35,856 bases of DNA from Bacteroidales bacterium. GTDB taxonomy: Bacteria; Bacteroidota; Bacteroidia; Bacteroidales; UBA932. Below, in pieces: positions 1 through 9,681 of this stretch (within the stretch, counting starts at the first letter, position 1; every line of letters starts with the position of its first letter). The position numbers and the translations under genes were made by a program. Location: the NCBI GenBank assembly GCA_017398335.1, contig JAFQGK010000009.1, forward strand, positions 1 through 35,856, written 5' to 3'. The notes below the pieces were generated by a model. That model made no database searches, was not told the DNA's origin, and worked only from the letters and a program-made list of their open reading frames with translations.

Positions 1-93
<93 letters not shown>

Positions 94-103
94 TTCTTAT
101 ACG

Positions 104-142
104 ACACCCTGTCATCTCAAGATGACGGGGTGTTTTGTTTTA
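104..142 (+). terminator. Rho-independent terminator of the upstream rRNA operon
   Basis: A 13-bp stem (104-116 with 121-133, one G-T pair) closes a TCAA loop and runs straight into a T-rich tract. It lies about 11 bases after the 5S end and about 60 bases before the next start codon, so it should isolate the DoxX gene from rRNA transcription. Confidence 0.9.
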
Positions 143-199
143 TACGTCTCTGAATGGAACGGTTGTTGAAACAGTGGCTGCATATAAATACGAATTGCC

Positions 200-640
200 A
201 TGATTTACAATTTCTTGTTCCCCCAGTATTGCAGAGATAGAGTGATTTCTATTCTGATTCTCTGTCTTCGAGTTTTCTTTGGAGTCCTCTTCTTTACTCA
301 TGGACTCGATAAACTAATGAATTTCAATCAACTGTCTGAAACCTATCCGAGTGTATTCGGATTCGGCAGCTATATGACGCTGATGGTGTCGATATTCTGT
401 GAGTTCTGTTGTTCCCTTTTCCTTATATCAGGTTTTCTTCTCAGAATTACAGTCATTCCGATGATTATTTCTATGGCGGTCGCCTTCTTCGATATACATG
501 ATGCTATGTTCCCTGAAGGCGAATTATCCCTTATATATCTGATAATGTTCCTGATACTCTTCTTTACCGGTCCCGGACGTTATTCGGTTGATTATTTGAT
601 AGATAAGAATTTTAAGAAGGACAAAGACGAGGAACTGTAG
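200..640 (+). CDS. DoxX family membrane protein
   Basis: A 146-residue protein with four predicted hydrophobic segments (about 15-34, 57-80, 84-100, 108-124) and the DoxX-family signature near the first helix, RVFFGVLFFTHGLDKL (residues 24-39). DoxX/SURF4-like proteins are small inner-membrane proteins; some are tied to redox balance, but no single reaction is established. The C-terminus is a short charged tail. The gene lies alone between the 5S terminator and the ATP synthase operon. No clear Shine-Dalgarno or consensus promoter precedes the ATG, though a GTTG and TAAATACG pair at 163-192 is a weak possibility. The family is reasonably certain, the function is not. Confidence 0.8.
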   Translation: MIYNFLFPQYCRDRVISILILCLRVFFGVLFFTHGLDKLMNFNQLSETYPSVFGFGSYMTLMVSIFCEFCCSLFLISGFLLRITVIPMIISMAVAFFDIHDAMFPEGELSLIYLIMFLILFFTGPGRYSVDYLIDKNFKKDKDEEL

Positions 641-650
641 AAAAAATTAT

Positions 651-658
651 TATCTTTG
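651..658 (+). promoter_or_regulatory. Candidate -7 box for the ATP synthase operon
   Basis: TATCTTTG fits the Bacteroidota -7 consensus TAnnTTTG and lies 41 bases before the atpD start codon. I see no good TTTG -33 element at the right distance. An AAGGA ribosome-binding motif lies close upstream of atpD. Confidence 0.55.
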
Positions 659-696
659 AAAAAATCATCGCAATGGTGAATAATTATCAAGGATAA

Positions 697-2226
<1,530 letters not shown>

Positions 2227-2227
2227 T

Positions 2228-2482
2228 ATGGCAGCTGCAGATTGTATATTCCTGACGGTTCTGACTCCGGAGAGAGCCCTGCTCGAGATAAATGTGAGCA
2301 AGGTGGAACTTCCTGGGGCCAAGGGACGTTTTATGGTCCTGAAGAATCATATACCTCTGATATCATCGCTGGTCGAGGGAAAGGTGGTGTATGTCGCAGA
2401 TGGGAAGGAAGGTAGCGTCACTGTGCGTGCCGGATTCGTTGAAATCAATGAAAACAGGGTAATAGTCTGCGCCGAAGTATGA
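2228..2482 (+). CDS. atpC: F1Fo ATP synthase subunit epsilon (short form)
   Basis: The 84-residue product covers only the N-terminal beta-sandwich of epsilon, with the expected FLTVLTPERALLE start and the KGRFMVLKNHIPLISSL segment. It ends at IVCAEV. The C-terminal two-helix domain, which in E. coli and Bacillus can extend and inhibit ATP hydrolysis, is absent. I recall similarly short epsilon subunits in other Bacteroidota, so this looks like a lineage trait and not truncation by mutation. Its stop overlaps the atpB start as ATGA, pointing to translational coupling. Confidence 0.93.
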   Translation: MAAADCIFLTVLTPERALLEINVSKVELPGAKGRFMVLKNHIPLISSLVEGKVVYVADGKEGSVTVRAGFVEINENRVIVCAEV

Positions 2483-3507
2483 GAAAACTGCTTGTAATAT
2501 TGATGACCTTTATTTCTTCGTTGACTTTGAAGGCTGAGGAGATCAATGTGTCTGAAATCCTGTTCGGGCACATCGGGGATTCGTATGGCTGGCATATTAC
2601 CGAGTGGAACGGCAGACATGTCATTATCCCTCTGCCTTGCATTGTGAAGAGCAGCTCCGGTTGGCATTTCTTCATGTCTTCGCGTATCGGGCATGGTCGT
2701 GAATATGAAGGTCTGTTTATAGCAGAGGATGGCAGGTATGCCGATAAGATTGTGGAAAGAGGTCCTGATGGTGAACTTGTGAGGCCGTTTGACATATCCA
2801 TAACCAAGAATGTAGCTTCGCTGATGTTCAGCAGCATCCTGCTTGTTGTGCTGGTCCTTTTGTCTGCGAGATGGTACAGGAGGCATGAGGCTGTGGATGA
2901 AGCACCCGAGGGCATTGCAGCAGCCATGGAGCCTCTGATAATGATGGTTAATGATGATCTGATAAAGGATAATGTCGGGCCGGATTATAGAAAATATGCT
3001 CCATACCTTCTTACGGTGTTTTTCTTCATTCTCCTTAACAATTTGTTAGGAATTGTACCGTTTTTTCCGGGAGGAGCCAATGTGACGGGAAATATTGCGG
3101 TGACCATGGTATTGGCGCTTTGTACCTTCGTTGCCGTAAATGTGTTTGGAAACAGACATTACTGGAAGGAGATATTGTGGCCTGACGTACCTATGTTCCT
3201 GAAGTTCCCGATACCGATAATGCAGATAATCGAGTTGTTCGGACTGATAGCTAAGCCTTTTTCTCTGATGGTGAGGCTGTTTGCCAATATACTTGCCGGC
3301 CATGCGATGATACTCGGTCTGGTCTCGGTTATTTTTGTGACGGTGAATTTAGGACCGGTGATAAATGGATCGATGACTGTTGTGACGATGCTTTTCGGAG
3401 TGTTCATGGACTGTCTGGAACTTTTGGTTGCTTTTATCCAGGCATATGTGTTTACAATGCTGTCGGCTGTTTTCATTGGCATGTCCAGACAGTCGGAGCA
3501 TGGGTAG
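2479..3507 (+). CDS. atpB: F1Fo ATP synthase subunit a
   Basis: Membrane subunit a, which forms the proton half-channels against the c-ring. The 342-residue protein has a cleavable-signal-like N-terminus (residues 1-19), a roughly 90-residue non-membrane segment before the first core helix (about 113-130), then the conserved membrane core. The essential arginine is R266 in FSLMVRLFANILAGH. The long N-terminal part, with a GWHITEWNGRHVIIPLPCI stretch, is absent from the 271-residue E. coli protein and is, from memory, common in Bacteroidota. Its ATG overlaps the atpC stop by four bases. Unlike the tight junctions elsewhere in the operon, 102 bases separate it from atpE. Confidence 0.96.
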   Translation: MRKLLVILMTFISSLTLKAEEINVSEILFGHIGDSYGWHITEWNGRHVIIPLPCIVKSSSGWHFFMSSRIGHGREYEGLFIAEDGRYADKIVERGPDGELVRPFDISITKNVASLMFSSILLVVLVLLSARWYRRHEAVDEAPEGIAAAMEPLIMMVNDDLIKDNVGPDYRKYAPYLLTVFFFILLNNLLGIVPFFPGGANVTGNIAVTMVLALCTFVAVNVFGNRHYWKEILWPDVPMFLKFPIPIMQIIELFGLIAKPFSLMVRLFANILAGHAMILGLVSVIFVTVNLGPVINGSMTVVTMLFGVFMDCLELLVAFIQAYVFTMLSAVFIGMSRQSEHG

Positions 3508-3548
3508 ACTGCCACTATGACCGGCAGTGACGATATCAAGTATACGCT

Positions 3549-3575
3549 GTCATCCCCGGCCTGATCGGGGATCTG
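3549..3575 (+). repeat. Dispersed palindromic repeat between atpB and atpE
   Basis: GTCATCCCCGGC, a four-base loop region, then ATCGGGGATCTG form a hairpin (ATCCCCG with CGGGGAT). A near-identical copy is at 24479-24505 before murB. Both copies read in the direction of the downstream gene and end 34 and 8 bases before its start codon. The rest of the 3508-3609 gap shows no gene. Confidence 0.75.
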
Positions 3576-3609
3576 AATATGAAATGTATAACTGTAAAAC
3601 TATAAAATT

Positions 3610-3867
3610 ATGTTACTTTCAACAATTTTATTGCAGGCGGCCGGAGCCGCTGTCTGGGGAAAGGTTGCAGGAGCAGCCGGAGCCGCTGTTGCAGCACTTG
3701 CAGCTGCATATGGAATCGGAAAGATCGGTTCGTCAGCTATGGAGTCGATCTCCCGTCAGCCTGAGGCTGCCGGAAACATCCGTACTGCCATGCTCATCAT
3801 TGGTGCCCTGGTGGAGGGAGCCTGCCTGTTTGCAATCATCGCCTGTCTGATGGCGATCGTGATGTAA
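3610..3867 (+). CDS. atpE: F1Fo ATP synthase subunit c
   Basis: The 85-residue ring subunit has two hydrophobic helices joined by the polar loop SRQPEA (RQP at 49-51). The ion-binding carboxylate is E69 in LIIGALVEGACLFAI-type sequence of helix 2. The residues after E69 are Gly-Ala, not the Ser-Thr pair of the sodium-dependent Ilyobacter/Propionigenium enzymes, so I infer proton coupling. The first helix is rich in Ala-Gly repeats, as expected for tight ring packing. A separate 102-base gap with a hairpin precedes it, the largest spacing within this operon. Confidence 0.97.
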   Translation: MLLSTILLQAAGAAVWGKVAGAAGAAVAALAAAYGIGKIGSSAMESISRQPEAAGNIRTAMLIIGALVEGACLFAIIACLMAIVM

Positions 3868-3871
3868 CGGC

Positions 3872-4360
3872 ATGAATTTAATGTTGCCAGACAGTGGTCT
3901 TCTGTTCTGGATGACCATAATCTTCGTTATAGTCTTTCTGATATTGGCTAAATTCGGCTTCCCTGTCATTACAGGTATGGTCGAAAAGCGCACAAGAAGG
4001 ATAGATGAAGCGTTGTCTGCTGCCAGGAAGGCGGAAGATGCCATTGCGCATCTGTCGCAGGAGCAGGAAAGAATCATTGCGGAGACCAAGGCTCAGCAGG
4101 CTGCCATTCTGCAGGAAGCTGCAGCGGAGAGGGAAAGGATTATCGCTTCGGCCCAGAATCAGGCAAGGGAAGAGGCTGGCAGGATTGTAGAGGAGGCCCG
4201 TCAGAGGATAAATGAGGAAAAGGAGGCCGCCTTGAAGGATGCAAGGAAGGAACTGGCCTTGATTTCTCTGGCTGTTGCCGATAAGGTGTTACGTAAGGAA
4301 CTTTCTGATGATAAAGCTCAGAAGGAACTTGTGGACAGATTGGTGGATGAAGTCGTATGA
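3872..4360 (+). CDS. atpF: F1Fo ATP synthase subunit b
   Basis: This 162-residue protein is the peripheral-stalk subunit. One membrane helix (about residues 9-31) is followed by a long Ala/Glu/Lys/Arg-rich helix from about 35 to 150 that would dimerise as a coiled coil and reach the F1 head. Length is normal. The start at 3872 lies four bases after the atpE stop; an alternative ATG three codons in (3881) would remove only MNL. Its stop overlaps the atpH start as ATGA. Confidence 0.95.
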   Translation: MNLMLPDSGLLFWMTIIFVIVFLILAKFGFPVITGMVEKRTRRIDEALSAARKAEDAIAHLSQEQERIIAETKAQQAAILQEAAAERERIIASAQNQAREEAGRIVEEARQRINEEKEAALKDARKELALISLAVADKVLRKELSDDKAQKELVDRLVDEVV

Positions 4361-4911
4361 ATGAGGGAATAATAGCGACAAGATATGCCAGGGCTCTTCT
4401 GAAATATGCAGTAGAGACCGGAAAGGAAGATGAGGTATATGCTCAGGCTTCTGCTCTTGTGCTGCTGTTTCAGAAGGTTCCTCGATTCAGGAATGTGGTG
4501 GAAGGTAATAGGGAGTTACCCGTCGAGAAGAAACTTTCTTTGATGGAAACGGCTTTGGGTCAGGGACTTGCTGATGCGATAATTCGTTTTGCAGCATTGG
4601 TGGACTCTCGCTCAAGGATGGAATATTGGTCAAGAATGCTGGCATCCTTCGTTGATATGTATCGTGAAGTCCGACAGATAAGGACAGGCAGCCTGGTTAC
4701 TGCTGTCCGCCATGAAGACTTGCGTGAACGTCTGGAAGCTGCGATGGAGGAACGCCTGGGAGGTACGGTCGTTCTTGAGGACCGTGTCGACGGATCTCTG
4801 ATAGGAGGATTTGTCCTTGAAGTGGAAGGCCTTAGGATGGATGCCAGTGTGGATGGGCAGCTACGACGTATAAGAAAGGAACTGATTGAGAAAGACAATA
4901 GAATAATTTGA
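4357..4911 (+). CDS. atpH: F1Fo ATP synthase subunit delta
   Basis: The delta subunit caps F1 and holds the peripheral stalk. The 184-residue protein begins with the family's typical ATRYARALLKYAVETGKEDEV helix (in part at residues 7-26) and ends with the conserved C-terminal segment around DGSLIGGFVLEVEGLRMDAS (residues 143-162). Length is normal. It overlaps atpF by four bases and is six bases from atpA. Confidence 0.95.
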   Translation: MNEGIIATRYARALLKYAVETGKEDEVYAQASALVLLFQKVPRFRNVVEGNRELPVEKKLSLMETALGQGLADAIIRFAALVDSRSRMEYWSRMLASFVDMYREVRQIRTGSLVTAVRHEDLRERLEAAMEERLGGTVVLEDRVDGSLIGGFVLEVEGLRMDASVDGQLRRIRKELIEKDNRII

Positions 4912-4917
4912 CAGTGT

Positions 4918-6504
4918 ATGACAGATCAGATACGACCAAGTGAAATTTCTGATGTGTTGCTTTCGCAACTCAGGGATCTTGATCTCGACCTTCGTTTTGA
5001 GGAGGTTGGCAAGGTCCTTCAGGTGAGTGATGGAGTAGTGAGGATTCATGGCCTTCAGAATGCCGAGGCCGGCGAACTCCTTGATTTCGAGGATGGAATC
5101 AAGGCTGTCGTGATGAATCTGGAAGAGGATAATGTCGGAGCTGTCCTTCTGGGACCGACAGACAGGATAAAGGAAGGCATGACTGTACGCCGTACAGGTA
5201 GGATTGCTTCCATCAATGTTTCTGATGATATGCTCGGAAGGGTGGTGAATCCATTGGGAGAACCTCTTGACGGCAAGGGCAAGATCGGAGGAGAACTGGT
5301 CGAGATGCCTCTGGAGAGGAAGGCTCCGGGAGTGATTTTCCGCCAGCCTGTGACCGAGCCTCTGCAGACAGGACTCAAGGCTATAGATGCGATGATTCCT
5401 ATAGGAAGAGGGCAGCGTGAACTGATAATAGGTGACCGTCAGACCGGAAAGACCGCTATAGCAATAGATACCATTATCAATCAGCGTTCGGCTTATGAAG
5501 CTGGTGAACCGGTTTTCTGTATATATGTGGCCATAGGACAGAAAGGCTCGACAATAGCTTCTCTTGTTCAGACTTTGAAGGAAAAGGGCGCGCTTGACTA
5601 TACGATTGTGGTAGCAGCCACTGCTGCGGATACTGCTGCTTTGAGATATTATGCTCCATTCGCAGGTGCGGCTATCGGTGAATATTTCCGTGATACGGGT
5701 CGTCATGCCCTTGTGGTATATGACGATCTGTCAAAGCAGGCTGTGGCGTATCGTGAAGTTTCGTTGATACTTCGCCGTCCATCCGGACGTGAAGCATATC
5801 CCGGAGATATCTTTTATCTTCATTCCCGTCTTCTTGAAAGATCTGCAAAAATCATCAGCCAGCAGGAGGTTGCGGAGAAAATGAATGATCTGCCGGCATC
5901 TCTGCAAGGAAAGGTAAAGGCGGGCGGATCCTTGACTGCCCTGCCTATAATCGAGACGCAGGCAGGAGATGTCTCAGCATATATCCCGACAAATGTGATA
6001 TCCATTACTGACGGACAGATATTTCTGGAGACCGACCTTTTCAATCAGGGTTTCCGTCCTGCTGTCAATGTCGGTATTTCCGTGTCCCGTGTCGGTGGCA
6101 GTGCCCAGCTGAAGAGCATGAAGAAGGTAGCAGGCACTCTGAAGATCGATCAGGCGCAGTATCGTGAGCTTGAAGCATTCTCCAAGTTCAGCAGCGACAT
6201 GGACCCGATCACAATGCTGGCCTTGGATAAGGGAAGAAAGAATAATATACTCCTGAAGCAGCCGCAGTACCAGCCTATGCCTGTAGGAGAGCAGGTAGCT
6301 ATCCTGTACTGTGGAACTAAGGGACTTCTGAAGAACCTGACCCTGTCCCAGATAGACGATTTCCAGACAGCTTTTTTAAGCAAGATGAGAGGATTTCATA
6401 TGGAAGATGTACTGGGACCGTTGTCACAAGGTAAAACGGATCCGGAAATATTCTCCACAATAGAGAGTGAGGCCGCGTCGATAGTTAATGGATTAATCGG
6501 ATAA
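4918..6504 (+). CDS. atpA: F1Fo ATP synthase subunit alpha
   Basis: The regulatory, non-catalytic nucleotide-binding F1 subunit. The 528-residue protein has the Walker A loop GDRQTGKT at 172-179, the [20 protein letters not shown] segment and the [10 protein letters not shown] arginine-finger motif that completes the beta catalytic site. The length is slightly greater than the 513 residues of E. coli. The stop codon TAA shares its last A with the ATG of atpG (TAATG), a classic coupled junction. Confidence 0.98.
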   Translation: MTDQIRPSEISDVLLSQLRDLDLDLRFEEVGKVLQVSDGVVRIHGLQNAEAGELLDFEDGIKAVVMNLEEDNVGAVLLGPTDRIKEGMTVRRTGRIASINVSDDMLGRVVNPLGEPLDGKGKIGGELVEMPLERKAPGVIFRQPVTEPLQTGLKAIDAMIPIGRGQRELIIGDRQTGKTAIAIDTIINQRSAYEAGEPVFCIYVAIGQKGSTIASLVQTLKEKGALDYTIVVAATAADTAALRYYAPFAGAAIGEYFRDTGRHALVVYDDLSKQAVAYREVSLILRRPSGREAYPGDIFYLHSRLLERSAKIISQQEVAEKMNDLPASLQGKVKAGGSLTALPIIETQAGDVSAYIPTNVISITDGQIFLETDLFNQGFRPAVNVGISVSRVGGSAQLKSMKKVAGTLKIDQAQYRELEAFSKFSSDMDPITMLALDKGRKNNILLKQPQYQPMPVGEQVAILYCGTKGLLKNLTLSQIDDFQTAFLSKMRGFHMEDVLGPLSQGKTDPEIFSTIESEAASIVNGLIG

Positions 6505-7442
6505 TGGCATCTTTGAAGGAAATAAAGAACAGGATCGCTTCAGTAAAGAATACGCTGAAGATAACCTCTGCCATGAAAATGGTAGCTTCTGCCAAGTTGC
6601 ACAAGGCTCAGGATGCCATAGGCAACAAGCTGCCTTATGAGCAGAAACTGCACCGAATCCTGTCAGGACTTCTTCAGGATGACGAACTTCACAAGGCAAT
6701 GCATGATGATCTTGGCTTCGGTAATCCTCACGGTCATTCTCCTGTTGTCCTTCAGGACGTGTCGTCTGATGTGCTTCCGGTAAAGGAAGAGGTCAACAGA
6801 GTAGCGCTTGTGGCATTTTCATCTAATGGTTCTCTTTGCGGAGCATTCAATGCCAATGTCATCAAACGTTTTCATTCAGTTGTTTCCATACTTGAAAATA
6901 ATGGATATGAACGTGATGACATCGATATTTATGCTATAGGTAGAAAAGTCGCGGATGCTGCGCGTAAGGCAGGGTTTATCCTGAAGGCAGACCTGTCCGT
7001 GATGGCTGATAAGCCAAGTTATGACAATGCCTTCGATCTGGCGACTGACCTTGTCGACAGTTTCACGGAAGGGGAGGTGTCGCAGGTTATTCTTCTGTAC
7101 AGCCATTTTGAATCACCTGCATCCCAGCCTGTAGTAAGGGAAAACTATCTTCCGCTGGCTCTTCATGATTATGACGAAGGGGATGAACCGGTGGATTATG
7201 TCCTTGAACCTGACCCTCTGTCAATAGTGAGGGCCCTTCTGCCTCAGGTGCTCCTGCTCAAAATATACACCGTCATGCTCGATGCAAATGCTGCCGAGCA
7301 TGCTGCGAGAACTTTAGCAATGCAGATCGCTTCCGACAATGCAAAAGACCTTATTGATGAGCTGACTCTGGCGTATAACAAAGGGCGCCAGCAGGAAATT
7401 ACAGCAGAAATCCTCGACCTGGTCGGAGGGTCGTTATCTTAG
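6504..7442 (+). CDS. atpG: F1Fo ATP synthase subunit gamma
   Basis: The central rotor shaft. The N-terminal helix ASLKEIKNRIASVKNTLKI and the C-terminal helix ending QEITAEILDLVGGSLS are the two conserved coiled-coil strands of gamma. At 312 residues it is some 25 longer than E. coli gamma (287). The extra length seems to lie at about 70-97, a His/Gly/Val-rich stretch before the RVALVAFSSNGSLCGAFNAN core. It shares one base with the atpA stop and ends the operon. A short inverted repeat at 7478-7500 follows. Confidence 0.96.
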   Translation: MASLKEIKNRIASVKNTLKITSAMKMVASAKLHKAQDAIGNKLPYEQKLHRILSGLLQDDELHKAMHDDLGFGNPHGHSPVVLQDVSSDVLPVKEEVNRVALVAFSSNGSLCGAFNANVIKRFHSVVSILENNGYERDDIDIYAIGRKVADAARKAGFILKADLSVMADKPSYDNAFDLATDLVDSFTEGEVSQVILLYSHFESPASQPVVRENYLPLALHDYDEGDEPVDYVLEPDPLSIVRALLPQVLLLKIYTVMLDANAAEHAARTLAMQIASDNAKDLIDELTLAYNKGRQQEITAEILDLVGGSLS

Positions 7443-7477
7443 CCAGTAGTATGGCCATTTGATCTATAATGTGTTAT

Positions 7478-7500
7478 CACAGAGCGAATTACGCTCCGTG
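7478..7500. terminator. Inverted repeat between convergent atpG and DUF1015 gene, possible terminator
   Basis: CACAGAGCG, a five-base loop, then CGCTCCGTG pair over nine positions with one mismatch. Neither side has a clear T-tract, so it is a weak candidate for stopping transcription from both converging units. Confidence 0.4.
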
Positions 7501-7503
7501 CAT

Positions 7504-8742
7504 TTATGATAGCTTGTGAATGGCAAGGCCGCTGCGGAGCTTCGGCTCGAACCATGTGGTCTTAGGAGGCATGATGTTGCCTGAGTCGGCGATATCTACA
7601 AGTTGCTTCATTGAAACAGGGTACAGGGCAAATGCAACGGCCATCTCCCCGCTGTCAACCCTGCGTGACAGTTCGCCAAGGCCTCGTATACCTCCGACAA
7701 AGTCAATTCTCTTATCTGTACGGAGATCTCGTATGCCGAGAATCTTGTCGAGAACGAGATTCGAAAGTATGGTGACATCCAATACGCCTATAGGGTCGTT
7801 GTCGTCATATCTGCCTTCTTTGGCTGCAAGTGAGTACCACTTTCCATCAAGGTACATAGAGAATTCATGGAGCTTGCCCGGCTTGTATATCTCAGTACCT
7901 TCTTCCTTTACTTCGAAGTCTTCTGAAAGAGCTGACACCAGCTGCTCCGATGAGAGTCCGTTCAGGTCCTTTACTACGCGGTTGTAATCGATAATCTTCA
8001 GCTGGCTGTCAGGAAATGCAACAGTCATGAACCAGTTGTATTCTTCCTCGCCTGTGTGGCCTGCGTTGCCGGCTCTCTTCTCAGCTCCGACTCTTGCGGC
8101 TGCTGCTGTCCTGTGGTGACCGTCGGCAACGTAGAATGCTGGTATGTCAGCAAAAATTTCAGTAATTCTGTCAATATCCTCCTGATTGTCGATCACCCAG
8201 AAATGATGTCCGAAACCATCGGCGGCAGTAAAGTCGTATTCCGGCTCTCCCGCAATATACTTAGCCACGATCTCGTTGACCTCAGCATTGTCCGGATAGG
8301 CGAAGAAGACAGGTTCTATGTTCGCGTCCTGGATGCGTACGTGTATCATACGGTCGTCTTCCTTGTCTTTGCGCGTGAGTTCGTGTTTCTTGATCTTTCC
8401 CTCAGCGTAGTCGTCCGTATGGGCGCATACCACAAGACCATATTGGGTGCGTCCCTCCATTGTCTGGGCATATATATAATAAAAAGGCTTCTCATCCTGA
8501 ACAAGCCATCCCTTGGCCTGCCAGAATGAGAAGTTTTCTACAGCCTTGTCGTACGCAGGCTGACTATGTTCGTCGATTATCGGATCGAAATCGATTTCAG
8601 GCTTTGTAATATGAAGAAGAGACTTTTCTCCGGCCTCGGCTTTTGCTTCAACTGAATTTAGCACGTCATATGGACGGGCTGCAACTTCTTCGGCATACTG
8701 TTTTGGCGGGCGTACCGCTGCGAAAGGTTTTATTCTTACCAT
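7504..8742 (-). CDS. DUF1015 family protein, possible ParB/sulfiredoxin-like serine-pathway enzyme
   Basis: A 412-residue soluble protein of the DUF1015 family, recognised by its N-terminus (IKPFAAVRPPKQYA), the YDVL motif at 25-28, the LTRKDKEDDRM segment at 122-132 and VADGHHRTAAAA at 205-216. The DGHHR motif (207-211) resembles the ParB/sulfiredoxin-like motif of free-serine kinases such as archaeal SerK; that likeness is my inference from short motifs. In Bacteroides I recall DUF1015 genes beside serC-serA, and here it lies 2.6 kb from them, separated by the aldolase and transporter genes. A role in serine or phosphoserine turnover is therefore plausible but unproved. It has its own -7 box at 8763-8770. 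Confidence 0.85.
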   Translation of the reverse strand: MVRIKPFAAVRPPKQYAEEVAARPYDVLNSVEAKAEAGEKSLLHITKPEIDFDPIIDEHSQPAYDKAVENFSFWQAKGWLVQDEKPFYYIYAQTMEGRTQYGLVVCAHTDDYAEGKIKKHELTRKDKEDDRMIHVRIQDANIEPVFFAYPDNAEVNEIVAKYIAGEPEYDFTAADGFGHHFWVIDNQEDIDRITEIFADIPAFYVADGHHRTAAAARVGAEKRAGNAGHTGEEEYNWFMTVAFPDSQLKIIDYNRVVKDLNGLSSEQLVSALSEDFEVKEEGTEIYKPGKLHEFSMYLDGKWYSLAAKEGRYDDNDPIGVLDVTILSNLVLDKILGIRDLRTDKRIDFVGGIRGLGELSRRVDSGEMAVAFALYPVSMKQLVDIADSGNIMPPKTTWFEPKLRSGLAIHKLS

Positions 8743-8762
8743 ATAGGATTCTTTTAGGAATC

Positions 8763-8770
8763 CAAATATA
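8763..8770 (-). promoter_or_regulatory. Candidate -7 box for the DUF1015 gene
   Basis: TATATTTG on the minus strand fits TAnnTTTG and lies 20 bases upstream of the start at 8742. It sits in the 32-base gap after the aldolase stop, so the DUF1015 gene can be transcribed apart from the aldolase. Confidence 0.55.
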
Positions 8771-8774
8771 GCAA

Positions 8775-9599
8775 TTATTTGTTACAACTTCCTACCATAC
8801 GGTATTTTTCGCAGAGCAGATCCACTACAGGAGCCACTGCCTTAGGGAATACCTTGCGAAGGTCGATTTCATCGCTTGAGGTAAGCACGTTCTTAAGTGC
8901 GCGCATGAAGTTGTCCTTGATCTCAGTTGCGAGGTTAACCTTGACGATACCGTTTGCAATAGCTTCCTGAACCATTGAGTGAGGAATTCCAGAGCTTCCG
9001 TGAAGTACGAGGGCAACATCAGTAGCAGAATGGATCGCAGCAAGTCTCTCGATGTCGAGCTTTGGAGCCTGCTTGTAGAATCCGTGAGCAGATCCGATAG
9101 AAACAGCAAGTGCGTTTACTCCTGTCTTCTCGACAAAGAGTGCCGCTTCTTCAGGAGTTGTGAATCCGCCACCCTGCTCCTGTCCGAGCTTTGCAACATA
9201 TCCAAGTTCAGCCTCTACGTTTGCTCCGAAAGGCTTTGCCATCTCTACCACCTGACAGGTAGTCTCTACGTTCTCTTCGAACGGTCTTTCGCTGGCGTCG
9301 ATCATTACTGAATCAAATCCTGCATCAAGACATCTTTTTACGAGCTCTACAGAGCCGCCGTGATCGAGATGAATCCATCCCTGAACTCCGTAATCAGCGA
9401 TAGCCTGTCTTCCCATCTTTACTGCCTGCTCAAGACCCATATAGTCGATTGAACTTCTGGTCAACTGAAGGAGAACCGGTGCTTCAGTCTGTGCTGCTGC
9501 CTTCATTACAGCAGTAAGTGTCTCAAAATTGTAAAAATTAGTAGCAAGAATGGCTGTGCGCTCGTTCTGGCATTTTTTCAGAATTTCCTGTACTGTCAT
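8775..9599 (-). CDS. Class II ketose-bisphosphate aldolase (fructose/tagatose-bisphosphate type)
   Basis: A zinc-dependent aldolase that reversibly splits a ketose 1,6-bisphosphate into dihydroxyacetone phosphate and glyceraldehyde 3-phosphate. Counting from the ATG at 9599 it has 274 residues: HLDHG at 77-81 (catalytic D79, zinc ligand H80), VEAELGYV at 128-135, zinc ligand H172 in SAHGFY, H200 in LHGSSG and the phosphate-binding NLATEIKDN at 222-230. The reading frame is open to 9656, but that longer start would place the initiation codon over a -7 box, so 9599 is preferred. Size and motifs resemble the GatY/KbaY/Fba group; whether the substrate is fructose or tagatose bisphosphate cannot be told. 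It is divergent from a phosphate-ester transporter. Confidence 0.9.
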   Translation of the reverse strand: MTVQEILKKCQNERTAILATNFYNFETLTAVMKAAAQTEAPVLLQLTRSSIDYMGLEQAVKMGRQAIADYGVQGWIHLDHGGSVELVKRCLDAGFDSVMIDASERPFEENVETTCQVVEMAKPFGANVEAELGYVAKLGQEQGGGFTTPEEAALFVEKTGVNALAVSIGSAHGFYKQAPKLDIERLAAIHSATDVALVLHGSSGIPHSMVQEAIANGIVKVNLATEIKDNFMRALKNVLTSSDEIDLRKVFPKAVAPVVDLLCEKYRMVGSCNK

Positions 9600-9653
9600 A
9601 GCTAAATTGTGTATATTTATGTAATAATAATCCGACTTTTGGAAAAGTAATGG

Positions 9654-9661
9654 CAAAGTTA
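9654..9661 (-). promoter_or_regulatory. Candidate -7 box for the aldolase gene
   Basis: TAACTTTG on the minus strand, preceded by TA, fits TAnnTTTG and lies 54 bases upstream of the ATG at 9599. It overlaps the longer frame's upstream start region and so supports the shorter protein. Confidence 0.6.
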
Positions 9662-9673
9662 TACAATTTTTTG

Positions 9674-9681
9674 TAAATTTG
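9674..9681 (+). promoter_or_regulatory. Candidate -7 box for the MFS transporter gene
   Basis: TAAATTTG on the plus strand, followed by C, lies 75 bases before the GTG start and only 12 bases from the opposite-strand box of the aldolase. The two genes share a compact divergent control region. The leader of about 70 bases holds no obvious riboswitch. Confidence 0.55.

Noticed and set aside
2347-2927. Two overlapping antisense frames opposite atpC and atpB
   Set aside because: No recognisable protein features, and the sense genes explain the region fully.
3872-3880. Alternative atpF start three codons downstream
   Set aside because: Both are possible, but the first ATG fits the four-base spacing from atpE and changes nothing of note.
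4861-5706. Long 281-codon open frame antisense to atpH/atpA
   Set aside because: It lies fully opposite highly conserved ATP synthase genes, has no family resemblance and no promoter; it is a by-product of codon use.
8746-8763. GGATTC/GAATCC hairpin just before the DUF1015 start
   Set aside because: Half of it would lie upstream of the likely transcription start, so it probably cannot form in the mRNA.
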